Assembly: GCA_027577595.1 (NCBI GenBank)
Contig: JANBRJ010000081.1
Location: 16,054 to 80,053 of the forward strand
Length of the DNA stretch: 64,000 nt
Direction of reading: 5' to 3'
Source of the DNA: Coemansia sp. RSA 487
Taxonomy: Eukaryota; Kickxellomycota; Kickxellomycetes; Kickxellales; Kickxellaceae
Of the stretch, positions 30,701 to 40,672 are shown in pieces. The notes under the pieces were generated by a model. It was given only the letters and a program-made list of their open reading frames with translations. It made no database searches and had not been told where the DNA came from. Each line of letters starts with the position of its first letter. Within the stretch, counting starts at the first letter, position 1. The position numbers were made by a program, and so were the translations under genes.

Positions 30701-33700
30701 GCTTTATGTAGATCCCTCGGACGACGCAAAGGACAAAATCCAATTTGCAGTCAACAACTTAGCGCTAAACAACCTTGAAGAGAAGACTAGTGAGGTCGAC
30801 AAGGTTCTGATGCCAAAACACTTTGTTTGGTTCAGTCAGGAGATCATCGTAAAAAGAGCGAGCCAGGAGCCCAACTACCACTCGCTTTACCTCTTGTTTG
30901 TCGACGCACTCAAACGACCAATGCTGATAAAGTATATTTTGCGCGAGACGCTAGTGAGCATCTCCCGACTTCTCAACGCAGAGTCCACAATCAACAGCTC
31001 GCGCGATCGCGGTTACTTGAAGAATCTGGGATCTTGGCTTGGCGGGATTTCGCTTGCACGAGACCAGCCGGTCCTGCGTGAGCATGTCTCCTTTAAAGAT
31101 TTGTTACGTGAGGGCTACAATGAGAACCGTCTTATCGTCGCAATTCCCTTTGTTTGCAAGGTTTTGGAGCAGGCGGCGCGCTCCACGATTTTCCATCCGC
31201 CGAACCCGTGGTTAATGAGCATAATGGGCGTTTTGTCTGAGCTGTATGTCACGGCGAACCTAAAACTCAATCTTGCCTTTGAGATTGAGGTCCTGTGTAA
31301 GGCTCTTAATCTAGATGTCAAGGAAATTCAGCCATCGTCTATCTTGCTGAGCAAGGCAGCGGACACCTCTGCGGACAAGCTCGCCAAGGACCTTTCGCGT
31401 GCGAGTATTGGAGGTGGCGGGGCTAATCCCAGCCATGCAGCGGCTCAAAGGAGCAACGACTCTGGAACACCGCTTTCCTCTGGAGCGATACAGATGCTTG
31501 CCTTGAGCGGTGCAGATATATCAGTCGATGTGCTTGGTGTTTTGACACAGCATGCATCATTCCAAGCTGCTGAGCAGCTATTCACACAGCAGCCAACGAT
31601 GAAAAGGCTGTTTTATATGCTTACTGAGCGCATGATCCGCGAAATCATCCCTATCCATGTTGCCCGCTCGGTCTATGTGGCCGTAAGCTGCACTCGCGAC
31701 ACAATCCAAAAGGATTTTTGTGGCGAGCCGAATGAGGAGAATATGCACAGGGCAGCGCAGGTGATGGCACGCGGCCTGGCCGGAGCTCTGGCAGTTAGTC
31801 TTTGCCGCGAGCAGCTAAAGAGCAAGCTGTACTTGACAATGCGCGAGTTCTTGATTGGACATTCGATTCCTGAACAGTCTGCAAACTCAATTGCTGTTGG
31901 TCTGGTTGCCGATAATCTCGATCTTGCTTGCGCTATTGCAGAGAAGGAATCTATTGAGCGTGCATCGGTGCAAATTGACTCTATCCTTGGCGAGTCGTAT
32001 TTGGCGAGGAAACGCACTCGTGAGCGCACCGGCCAGTCCTTTTACGATCTGTCTCGTTACAGCCAGCTTGTATATCCAGCAGACTTCCCTGATGTGCTCA
32101 AGGTGCGCCTGAATAGCCTTCAGCCTGGGCATCTGCGCGTCTATGAGGACTATACGCAGATTCCACACTTTTTCAGCCAGATAAGCAGCGGATCGCAAGG
32201 ACTGCCAAGTGCTACAGTTTCTACATCAGGTGCAGAGTTTAGCGCTGACGGCAACATGGGCGACCTGGGTATCACCTCAGCTGAGCTTGGTAGTGCAGCT
32301 ACTGACGAAGCCAACAAATTCACCACTACTCAATGCTTTGACCGATTTGCAGCTATTATCGCCGAACTTGACAAGATCGTCTCCAATTCAGCGCCAGGTG
32401 TATCGCTGTCCCAGCTGCCGTCGCAGCACGAAGCATGTCTGTTTGCGCGGGATATTATTATTCTAGCTGTCCGCTCGGCAAATCCAGACGAAACGGCGAT
32501 GGACTTTGCCCAGGCGCTTGTCAACTATCTTTATCGTTCAGAGTCGCATCTTGCCATAGATCTGTATGTGCTGCTTCTAGCTCGCATGTGCGAGATGTCC
32601 GTGCGTGTGGCCAAAGAAGTTACCAACTGGCTTGCATTTGCAGACGATGAACGCAAGTATAATGTTGATGTGACTGTGGCTCTTATAAACGAAGGCCTGG
32701 TGAGCGTAGAGGACCAAGACACTCAGCTTGCGCGACTTGTTGATGCCGGCCGTCCGACAGCTGTTGACTTTGCAGTGCGTCTTTTGCGCAAGACGATTAT
32801 AGACAAAGCAACGGCCACGAGCATCCGTTCATTCTCGAAGGCGATACAGGCGCTTGTGAAGCTTGCACAGAACGGAAGAGCTGCGCCGGCTGTAACGCAG
32901 TTGTTGGAAGACATCCAGTCGAGCCAGCAGCAACAGCAGCAGCCACAAGTTCAACAGCAGCAAGAGCTACAGCAAGAAGAACAAGAGCAGCAGGACAAGC
33001 CTGTCTTGGCAATCGGTCCTTCACCTACCCAGCTCAGTGCAGGTGCGAGTGCGGGTGCAGGTGCAAGCGCGACTCCCGACCAGGAAAAGCGTACACAGGA
33101 AACTGCTAGCTACCAGCACATCCTGCTCAACTGGGCTCGCGTATACAACCATCCGGCTGCAGGCGAGGCAGAGCTTACAACTCTTGTGCGCCAGCTTTTG
33201 CAACAGGTGCCCCTTCACGACACCAGCATTGCAGCAGCCTTTTTCCGGGCCTGCGTCGAGGCAGCAATAACATTTTACGAGCAGTCGATAAGGACGGCAA
33301 GAGCAAATGGCCACCAGATGGCCGATGCGCTGGTCAAGCTGGTCGTTTATCTTGTCAAGCTTGGAGGCAACGACATCAAGACTTCGCTACAGCCTTTGCA
33401 GATGTTTTTGTCGAGTGTTGCACTTGAGATAGTGCAGACGCATATGACCACGCCAGAGCTGTTCTACCTACACCAACGGCCGTACTTCCGCCTTTTGTGC
33501 AACGTACTGTACGAATTCAACGATGCACACCGTGCGAAGGAATCGTGGTGCTCAGATGAGTGTATGGACAAAGCCGTTTCTGTGCTAGGAGAGACGCTTT
33601 ATCTTTTGAACCCGACGTTTGTTCCGGGGTTCAGCTTTGTCTGGCTAATGCTCGTTGCCCACCGCTATTTCTTCCCGCGTTTGATGGAGAAAAAAGAGAA

Positions 33701-34727
33701 ATGGTCATTGGCAGCGTCGCTTCTCGAGTACCAGATACGGTTCCTTGAGCCGTTCATTGCTGATGGGCAGATCACAGAGTCGCTCAAACTGCTTTACCGC
33801 GGCATGGTTTGTGTCATTCTTGTGATCCTCCATGATTTCCCAGAGTTCCTAGCAGAATATGCGCTAAGGCTGTGTGACTCGATTCCTGCAAGCTGTGTGC
33901 AGCTGCGCAACTTGCTGCTGAGCGCGTATCCACGCGAGATGCGTCTTCCTGAGCCCCTGACACCCAACCTCAAGATTGACCTGCTGCCTGAGGTATCGCG
34001 TAGCCCCGAGATTCCGTTTGATTACACCAAGGCACTTGAGCCAGAATATCTAAAAACGGACCTGGAAATATTCCTTGCAAGCCATGCGCCTGATGATTTT
34101 GCGGGAATTGCTTTGCAGCAGCTACTTGCAAAATCGGCACCAGGCGATGGAGCACAAGAGGATGACACTAGAGCAACAGCAGCAGAACCGCCATCAGAGC
34201 GGTACAATGTTGCAAAGATCAATGCATTTGTTCTGCACATAGTGGTCACAATCACTGGAATGGCCGAAAGCTCGGCACGCGATTCGGCGCAGAGAGATGC
34301 ACTGGACTTGCTGAAGACAATGCTTGCGGGAGCAGACCCCGAGGGCCGCTATCTCATTGTCAACGCCATAGCTAACCAGCTGCGATTCCCATCTTCGCAC
34401 ACGTACTTGTGCTCGCGGATGATCCTTGCACTTTTCTCAAAGTGCGAGGAGGGTGTGCGCGAGTGCATTGGAAGGGTTCTTGTGGAGCGGATTCTAGTTA
34501 ACAGGCCGTTCCCGTGGGGGCTGTTGGTGACGCTGATCGAGATTCTGCGTAACCCGTACTACTCGTTCTGGAACCACGAGTTTACCAGGCGGTCGCCACA
34601 GATCGTGGAGCTCTTGTCTGCCGTGGCCAAGAGCATCCACCCCGTCGAAGCGCATGGGCAACAGGCGAATGCGGCCACGAGTGGCCAAAACAACTCACCT
34701 CAGACCTCGCAGCCAGCAGCGGCCTAG
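27753..34727 (+). CDS. NOT1: NOT1, scaffold of the CCR4-NOT deadenylase complex (3 coding exons)
   Basis: Scaffold that binds Caf1/Ccr4 nucleases and Not2/3/5 to shorten poly(A) tails and repress mRNAs. Proposed exons: 27753-27756 (ATGG only), 27999-28117 and 28245-34727, giving 2201 residues. Exon 2 encodes DSRPASDISTEST and ends GRVKE at gtaagc. Exon 3 opens LIQQQGHQILVFYLRSLL, the conserved Not1 N-terminus. Mid-protein, IDELYVDPSDDAKDKIQFAVNNLA begins the MIF4G-like Caf1-binding domain. The C-terminal Not1 domain carries LRNLLLSAYPREMRLPEPLTP and NLKIDLLPE. Inserts include a Gly-rich stretch just before MIF4G (about 30540-30650) and a Q-rich stretch (about 32920-32995). The second junction is well supported; the 4-nt start exon is tentative. 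Confidence 0.9.
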
Positions 34728-34880
34728 GCGAGAGACGAGCAGCAAACACTATAGTCGCTCTGATCAACATTTATTTCCTTCTTTTTCAAGCATGTTTATT
34801 CTTTTACAATTACAGCGAATCCATACACAAGCGACGTTTATTTGATCAAGAAAAATATAGGCATAAGTGGGGGGAAAGCG

Positions 34881-35099
34881 TTATTGGAGGAGCCTGTAGA
34901 CAGCAGTGCCAAAAAAGACCATGCTCAGACCAAGAATGCCTCGACGTCTGGCAGCGAGCTTGAGCGGGTCCATACGTGAGCGTTCGTAGAGCATGTATGC
35001 AGCAACAGCAGTCATTCCGCCAGCGCCGACCAGCTTGCAGGGCAGGCAGTCCTGGTACTCTTTGGCATTGTCTGGCTTGGCTGGTTCTGGTTTGGACAT
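34881..35099 (-). CDS. DUF4536/DMAC1-like small mitochondrial membrane protein
   Basis: 72 residues. A CxxC motif (DCLPCKLVGAGG) is followed by two hydrophobic helices, GMTAVAAYMLYE and GILGLSMVFFGTAVYRLL. This is the layout of small DUF4536 proteins, related to human DMAC1, a factor for assembly of the distal arm of complex I. Assignment rests on the CxxC plus two-helix pattern; function in this organism is inference. ATG at 35099, single exon. Confidence 0.65.
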   Translation of the reverse strand: MSKPEPAKPDNAKEYQDCLPCKLVGAGGMTAVAAYMLYERSRMDPLKLAARRRGILGLSMVFFGTAVYRLLQ

Positions 35100-35271
35100 T
35101 GACTGAATATTTTGACTCCAAGCAAAGCTAAAGCGTTTGATATGTTTATGTTCAAAAATACAAAGGCAGAATATGATGGTTGCAAGCGCTTAGCTACAAA
35201 AGCATTATCGAAACAGAAAAAATGCAGCAATTAAGGATATGGGGGAACGACACTGACCAAAACGTTTTCAG

Positions 35272-35880
35272 CTATGTGGAAGATTGCTTTATATCCTCGT
35301 AGACTTGCAACGAGTGGCACAGGAGATCCTTGATGCTAGCAAACTCGGTTGCGTGGTTAATAGAGCGGACAGCATCGACGGCGTCTTCCGTGTCGGCACG
35401 GACACGCGCAAGATCGGGGGCCAGCTGGGCAGCCTTGTTTCTGGTAGCGACAGTTTGCACAACGACGCGACGTGTAGAGTCGACAGCAGTTTTGATGTCG
35501 AGCGAGATGTTGTTGTAGACGTTGAGCATCAGCGTGGCGTAGGACAGTGTAGCACGTTTGCCGTGGTCGACGATTCTGCTCTCGGGTGTTGAGAAAAAGG
35601 AGCGGTCGAAGAAGCTTGAGCTGGTGCTTACAACTGAGCTACGGCGTGACACACATTTCTGGGGCTGCGGTGGACCCACTGATGCCGATACTCCTATGCT
35701 GCTGTGCATGCCTGTAGCGGTGTTAGCCGCAGCGTGGCTGCTGCCCCATCCGTACGCAATACTAGGCATTGAATTTAACAGCCCTTCGCTGTTGAGCGGG
35801 CTGCTCTCGGCGCCTATTGACCGCGAATGGCGGGCGCGTACCCTTAGTGAATCTCCGCTGCTGTTGCTATTCTCGTTCAT
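35272..35880 (-). CDS. Small helical protein, unknown family
   Basis: 202 residues from the ATG at 35880; a longer reading would need a TTG start. The N-terminal half is Ser-rich and disordered. The C-terminal half is helical (YATLMLNVYNNISLDIKTAV, ARVRADTEDAVDAVRSINHA, LLCHSLQVYEDI) and could form a coiled-coil bundle such as a subunit of a small tethering or BLOC/BORC-type complex. I cannot identify it. Possible upstream exons were not excluded. Confidence 0.6.
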   Translation of the reverse strand: MNENSNSSGDSLRVRARHSRSIGAESSPLNSEGLLNSMPSIAYGWGSSHAAANTATGMHSSIGVSASVGPPQPQKCVSRRSSVVSTSSSFFDRSFFSTPESRIVDHGKRATLSYATLMLNVYNNISLDIKTAVDSTRRVVVQTVATRNKAAQLAPDLARVRADTEDAVDAVRSINHATEFASIKDLLCHSLQVYEDIKQSST

Positions 35881-36276
35881 TTGCACAGTAAGGTTCAAGT
35901 GGTCATTTAAAGCTAACTAAGAGTGGCTGCGGGAAAAATAAAGAATAAAAGTACAGTATGCTTACGAAGAAAAGAAAAGCAAAGGATGTGTCAGTGTTTT
36001 CTCAAGCAAAGTTTAACTGGCGAGGCTCAAAAAGATCGCATTAACCCCTGGCGTATTTTTTTTCTTTCATCTTTGCTCTGCCTTTTATTGTTTTGTTTAC
36101 CTTTTCCCTGCCACGACGATCGACGTTAACCGCTAAACAAACAGTTAGCTGCTACAGAAGACAAGGTGAATAGACTGGCTTTAGAGAGACTAGGTGGTTG
36201 GATCAGACCACTTGCAGCGAGCAACAGGCGACATTACGCAAGCATAACCACAGTTAAGACGATACGACTAGCAGCC

Positions 36277-37329
36277 ATGGCGACGGGAACCAAGCGGCCA
36301 GCGCCTGAGGATGTGGAGAACGGCAACAGCATGCAGGCTTTGGTGCAGACAAAGAAAGCGGCGGTCGGCAAGGATGCTGTGATACCAACTAACAAGACGA
36401 TGCCGACAGACTACAGCTTTATCGAGGCAACGCCGGCGGATAGTCTGAAGATCGTGTCGTTCAACGTCAACTCGCTGCCGGCAGCGTGTAAGAAGGGATT
36501 CAAAGAGTATGTGGCGGCCGAGGACGCCGACATCGTGTGTGTGCAAGAGACCAAAATCAACCAGCCGATGGCGTTTCTTCTGAGCAAGAAGACATACCCG
36601 CACGCGTATTGGCACTGCAGCAAGACCAAGAAGGGGTATGCGGGGACCGCTGTGTTTTCCAAAGTCAAGCCGCTGAAGACCACGTACGGGTTGGGCGACA
36701 TGGACACCGAGGGCCGCATGATTACGCTGGAGTTTGCGTCCTTCTTCCTTGTCGCGTGCTACGTGCCGAACGCTGGTGACAAGCTGGTCCGTTTGGACCG
36801 CCGCATGCAATGGGACACGCGCATGGCTGCGTACATGGCGGAGCTGGAGCAGTCCAAGCCTGTGGTATACACCGGGGATCTCAATGTCGCTCACCATCCG
36901 GTCGACCTGGCGCGCCCAGAGTCCAACAAACGGTCCGCCGGCTTCACCATCGAGGAGCGTAACGCCTTTACTGCGCTGCTTAAAGGCAGCGAAAGCGGTT
37001 TGCCACGCGTCGATGTGTTCCGTGCACTTAACCCTGATGCGCGTGCAGCAGGGTACACGTACTTTGGGTACCGCGCCAACTGCCGCGCCAACAGAATCGG
37101 GTGGCGGCTGGACTACTTTGTGGTCTCCCAGCCGCTTATGTCGCGTGTGCGCGATATCTTTGTGCGCAACCAGTGCTACGGCGCCAGCGACCACGTCCCG
37201 CTTGTTCTGCTCCTGAAAAAAGATGAGCCAGATGCAAATGGCGCTGTTGCTGCCTCCCCTGAAGCAAAGGAGGTAGAGCTATCTGTTAAGTTTGAAAAGA
37301 AGAGCGATGTTGCTGAATCCAAAGACTAA
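36277..37329 (+). CDS. APE1-type AP endonuclease (exonuclease III family)
   Basis: Cleaves abasic sites in base-excision repair. 350 residues from the ATG at 36277. Motifs: SFNVNSLPAA, VCVQETK (metal-binding Glu), GDLNVAH, GWRLDYFVVS and the catalytic GASDHVPL, all intact. Thus it is of the ExoIII/APE1 class rather than Endo IV. A Lys/Glu-rich tail follows the catalytic domain. The frame stays open upstream of the ATG back to a stop at 36127 and reads like a mitochondrial presequence although it has no ATG (see findings). AATAAA lies at 37373. The tail sequence is duplicated as a relic at 38389. Confidence 0.93.
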   Translation: MATGTKRPAPEDVENGNSMQALVQTKKAAVGKDAVIPTNKTMPTDYSFIEATPADSLKIVSFNVNSLPAACKKGFKEYVAAEDADIVCVQETKINQPMAFLLSKKTYPHAYWHCSKTKKGYAGTAVFSKVKPLKTTYGLGDMDTEGRMITLEFASFFLVACYVPNAGDKLVRLDRRMQWDTRMAAYMAELEQSKPVVYTGDLNVAHHPVDLARPESNKRSAGFTIEERNAFTALLKGSESGLPRVDVFRALNPDARAAGYTYFGYRANCRANRIGWRLDYFVVSQPLMSRVRDIFVRNQCYGASDHVPLVLLLKKDEPDANGAVAASPEAKEVELSVKFEKKSDVAESKD

Positions 37330-37372
37330 AAGCTAAATTTTCTTTTTTTTTAATTTTGCTTTCCATTACAAC

Positions 37373-37378
37373 AATAAA
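37373..37378 (+). terminator. AATAAA polyadenylation signal of the AP endonuclease
   Basis: AATAAA 43 bases after the stop codon, immediately before the convergent MIF-like gene. Confidence 0.45.
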
Positions 37379-37411
37379 GATTGATATGAAAAATGAATTC
37401 CTGGCTGAAGC

Positions 37412-37756
37412 CTAGGCTAATGTAGTGCCGTTGAATGCAAGTTCAGTCCTGTCAATTTCTTGGACGGCGACACAAATGCGCGCGGGCTTGACGCCCAGCT
37501 CAGCCGCCAGGAGATCTGTGATTCCGGCAACAATAGGTTTATTCTTGTCGCCACCCACTGACCCAATGGACCCGATGTGCACGTATGCTGCTGGCTCGTC
37601 TGTGCCGCCAAGCGTCATGCTTTCGTTGTGCGTGACTATTGTCATGACATAGCTCAGCGGCTTCGACAGCAGCTCAGCGACCGTGGCTGATGCCTTGGTC
37701 GACAGCGCCTTGGCATCCTGCAGCTGGGAGTTTGTGGTGATCCGGCAAAGTGGCAT
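37412..37756 (-). CDS. MIF-like tautomerase, copy A
   Basis: 114 residues, exactly the size of macrophage migration inhibitory factor. Pro directly follows the start Met (MPLCRI), the catalytic base once Met is removed. Family landmarks: GGTDEPAAYVHIGSIGSVGG (MIF has [20 protein letters not shown]), DKNKPIVAGI, and the C-terminal NGTTLA (MIF: NSTFA). Likely a trimeric keto-enol tautomerase; the physiological substrate is unknown. About 1.2 kb from a close paralogue in the same orientation. Confidence 0.92.
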   Translation of the reverse strand: MPLCRITTNSQLQDAKALSTKASATVAELLSKPLSYVMTIVTHNESMTLGGTDEPAAYVHIGSIGSVGGDKNKPIVAGITDLLAAELGVKPARICVAVQEIDRTELAFNGTTLA

Positions 37757-38388
37757 CCCGTGTGTTTGTGGTAAAAATAAAAAAGATAAAAGTTAGTAGA
37801 GCGAGAGTAAGGATTGCGTTCCGATGGCAACAAATGAGAAAGCATTATATATGTGTATATACATGTGTATATATTAATGAGGGTTCACCTAGGGTCTTTT
37901 GACGATATTGTTGCAGCACCAGAGCTGGACGAGGATCCCACGCCACCCGTTCCCACGGATAAAGACGTCGCAGTGAGCGGCTGACGACGCATCGCTCGTC
38001 GAACAGATCAAGCAATGGCTCTAAAACAAACATCTCAAACAACTATAAAGCCTGAGGGATTTCCTATCACAAAAATGTTATTTCTTCGTAAATAAAACAC
38101 TGCACATTTCTATATTTTTAATATTTCATCATATTGAAATACTTTGGCATTTACGAACTTGATTTGACATCTCCTTACAGCGAGGATCCAAAAAAAAATC
38201 CCGCTATTCGGGAGAAAAGGAGGGGTTTGTATAAGGCAAAGTGTTTGTGAAACGTGCAAGAAGTGAGCGTTGTCCAGTTTGCGAGAGAAACCAAGCCAAT
38301 ACTAGAAATATTCAAAATCTTTTTTGCAAGCCAATTGTACCGATCATGGTGGATTACATCATAGGATAGTTTCTAGATATCCCTGAAA
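37757..38388. other. Spacer between duplicated units
   Basis: Includes an ATGTGTATAT-rich upstream region of MIF copy A. The upstream bases resemble those of copy B through a shared GGATTGCGTT stretch. No gene seen. Confidence 0.45.
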
Positions 38389-38493
38389 GATGAAACAGAC
38401 ATGAATGGTACTGTTGCTACTTCCTCCAAAGCAAAGAAGGCAGAGCTATCTGCTGGGTTTGAAAAGAGCGACTCTGCTGAATCCAAGGACTAA
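38389..38493 (+). pseudogene. Relic of the AP endonuclease C-terminal tail
   Basis: Thirty-four codons plus stop aligned to the last 36 residues of the gene ending at 37329. The relic reads DETDMNGTVATSSKAKKAE and ends ESKD-stop; the parent reads DEPDANGAVAASPEAKEVE and ends ESKD-stop. The catalytic domain is absent and the sequence upstream is not open in frame. A by-product of the MIF duplication. Confidence 0.85.
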
Positions 38494-38572
38494 AAGCTAA
38501 AATTCTTTTTTTTTTAGCTTTACTTTCCACTACAGCAATAGAAATTGATACAAAAAAGCTGCTAGTTAAGTC

Positions 38573-38917
38573 CTAGGCGAATGTGGATCCGTTGAGCCCA
38601 AGGTCGGCCCTGTCAATACTCTGGATAAGGACGTTCATGCGGGCGGGCTTGATGCCCAGCTCAGCCTCCATGAAGGCTGTGATTCCGGCAACAATAGGCT
38701 TGTTCTTGTCGCCACCCACTGACCCAATGGACCCGATGTGCACGTATGCTGCTGGCTCGTCTGTGCCGCCAAAGGTCAAGCTTTCGTTGTACGTGACTAT
38801 CGTCATGACGTAGCTCAGCGGCTTCGACAGCAGCTCAGCGACTATGGCTGATGCCTTGGTCGACAGCGCCTTGGCGTCCTGTGGCTGGGTGTTTATGGTG
38901 ATTTGGCAAATAGGCAT
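38573..38917 (-). CDS. MIF-like tautomerase, copy B
   Basis: 114 residues, paralogue of the gene at 37412. Starts MPICQI with the catalytic Pro; the central 50 residues are almost identical to copy A. Differences cluster at the C-terminal third (FMEAELGIKPARMNVLIQS and NGSTFA), which is closer to the canonical MIF ending. The open frame runs further upstream to 39331, but the family start is the ATG at 38917, preceded by a promoter similar to copy A. The frame has no in-frame stop, so it appears intact. Confidence 0.92.
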   Translation of the reverse strand: MPICQITINTQPQDAKALSTKASAIVAELLSKPLSYVMTIVTYNESLTFGGTDEPAAYVHIGSIGSVGGDKNKPIVAGITAFMEAELGIKPARMNVLIQSIDRADLGLNGSTFA

Positions 38918-39424
38918 CTCCGTCCGTGTGTTTGTGGTAAAAAAAATTAATGAAGGAAGGGATTGCGTTTCGATGACGACACATCCCACAAGCGTGTTAT
39001 TATGTGTATTAAGGGCGTGCGGTTTGGATGCGACCCATCCAGAATCGCTCAGCGATATTAATAGGTGCATGTGTGTGCGTTTGTGCTCCCCACACTTGGA
39101 TGCACATGCTGGCCAACAGCTCCCATTGGCCCCACTCACAAAGCTTTGGCTGAGAAGATATGATGTGTGTGCGTTTGGCCAAACAAAAAAGCCCATGAAT
39201 TTATTTATAAATGTTGGATGGGTGGAACCTCGTGCTTTTTTCCACATCTGCTTTCCTGTCTTTAACTTCCTTGAGTATATTTGTCTTCTTCGATAACGCC
39301 CGATACGCCCGCCACTTCGCCACTTCGCCACTTTCCTGTTTCTCTCTCTCAGAGCACATAGAAAAGGAGGGAAAAGACAACGACACCCCCTTCCCTAAAC
39401 ATCACATCTATAGCACGACAAACA
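38918..39424. other. Divergent promoter of MIF copy B and the epimerase
   Basis: About 500 bp. The minus-strand frame is open through much of it but shows no conserved protein features. Confidence 0.45.
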
Positions 39425-40471
39425 ATGCCCACCAGCAACGGCACAACACAATCCTGCGTCCTGGTCACCGGCGGCGCCGGGTTCATCGGGTCGCACACGG
39501 TCCTGGAGCTCCTGACGCAGGGCTACAAGGTGGTGGTGGTGGACAACCTGTGCAACAGCTGCGAGGAGCCGCTGCGGCGCATCGAGAAGCTGACGGGGCA
39601 GACCGAGCGCATTCCGTTCCACGCGGTGGATCTCGGAGACATCGAGGCGCTGCGCTCGGTGTTCAGGCAGCACACGATCAGCAGCGTCATCCACTTTGCG
39701 GCGCTCAAGGCGGTGGGCGAGTCCGTGCGCAAGCCCCTGGAGTACTACCGCAACAACGTGGCCGGCACGCTCAACCTGCTTGAGGTGATGATCCAGTTCG
39801 ACGTCAAGAACATTGTGTTTTCGTCGTCGGCCACGGTGTACAAGGCCGACTACGACGGCAACGCGCTGCGCGAAAGCAACGAGCTCGGATGCACCAGCCC
39901 CTATGGCCGCACCAAGCTGTACATGGAAAGCATCATCCGCGATGTGGCCGACGCCAAGGGCGGGTGGAACGCAATCATGCTCAGGTACTTCAACCCGACA
40001 GGCGCCCACGAGTCTGGCATCATGGGCGAGGACCCGCAGCAGATCCCAAACAACCTGATGCCGTACATGTCGCAGGTGGCCGTTGGCAACCTCAAGGAGC
40101 TGCACGTCTTTGGCACCGACTACAACACGCGCGACGGCACCGGCGTCCGCGACTACATCCACGTCATGGATCTTGCAGAGGCCCACGTCGTTGCGCTGAG
40201 GCGCCTCCCGGAGGCCCACGGCTACGAGGTCTTCAACGTCGGCTCCGGCTCCGGCCAGACTGTGCTTGAGATGATCGACGCCTTTTCCGAGGCCTGCGGC
40301 CGCAAGATCCCCTATGTGCTCGAGGGCCGCCGCGACGGCGACATCGACACCATCCTTTGCGACCCGACAATGGCCACGAAAGAGCTTGGCTTCAAGGTCC
40401 ATCGCGACATCAAGCAGATGTGCGTCGATCTGTGGCGCTGGCAGGAGAACAACCCTAACGGCTACAACTAG
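39425..40471 (+). CDS. GAL10: UDP-glucose 4-epimerase
   Basis: 348 residues. Interconverts UDP-glucose and UDP-galactose in the Leloir pathway and for glycan precursors. N-terminal Rossmann motif GGAGFIGSHTVLELL binds NAD. SSSATVYK supplies the catalytic Ser region and SPYGRTK the Tyr-x3-Lys. Also present: YFNPTGAHESG, NLMPYMSQVAVG and GDGTGVRDYIHVMDLA. It lacks the C-terminal mutarotase domain fused to GAL10 in budding yeast, so it is the stand-alone type. Codons are strongly GC-ending. Confidence 0.96.
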   Translation: MPTSNGTTQSCVLVTGGAGFIGSHTVLELLTQGYKVVVVDNLCNSCEEPLRRIEKLTGQTERIPFHAVDLGDIEALRSVFRQHTISSVIHFAALKAVGESVRKPLEYYRNNVAGTLNLLEVMIQFDVKNIVFSSSATVYKADYDGNALRESNELGCTSPYGRTKLYMESIIRDVADAKGGWNAIMLRYFNPTGAHESGIMGEDPQQIPNNLMPYMSQVAVGNLKELHVFGTDYNTRDGTGVRDYIHVMDLAEAHVVALRRLPEAHGYEVFNVGSGSGQTVLEMIDAFSEACGRKIPYVLEGRRDGDIDTILCDPTMATKELGFKVHRDIKQMCVDLWRWQENNPNGYN

Positions 40472-40488
40472 CATCTCTGTCTAGCACT

Positions 40489-40525
40489 GCTTTTCTTTTT
40501 CTTTTTCTTTTTCTTTTTCTTTTTC
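40489..40525. repeat. (CTTTTT)n microsatellite
   Basis: Six-base tandem repeat just downstream of the epimerase stop. Confidence 0.85.
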
Positions 40526-40672
40526 TACACCCTCGTTCTAAAAGTAAGCAGCGACAAGAAGCTATTTTAAGGGGAAGCCAACTGTCGCTTTTGGAAAAAC
40601 GGTTTATTTAACAGATCAAATTCCAGAGCTAATAGAATAATAGTACTTCAATACTGGTAAAATAAAATAGAC

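Larger units (their letters stand above)
37215..39010. repeat. Tandem segmental duplication (two units of about 0.65 kb)
   Basis: Unit A (about 37215-37870) holds the end of the AP endonuclease, its 3' UTR, MIF copy A and its promoter. Unit B (about 38385-39010) holds the same elements in the same order: endonuclease tail relic, similar UTR with a T run, MIF copy B and a similar promoter. Boundaries are approximate, judged by eye. Confidence 0.8.

Noticed and set aside
38918-39331. Long N-terminal extension of MIF copy B
   Set aside because: The MIF fold needs the free N-terminal Pro after MPICQI; the extension is unrelated promoter sequence and copy A lacks it.
39395-40474. Minus-strand open frame of 359 codons
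   Set aside because: Opposite the UDP-glucose epimerase; GC-rich codon shadow.
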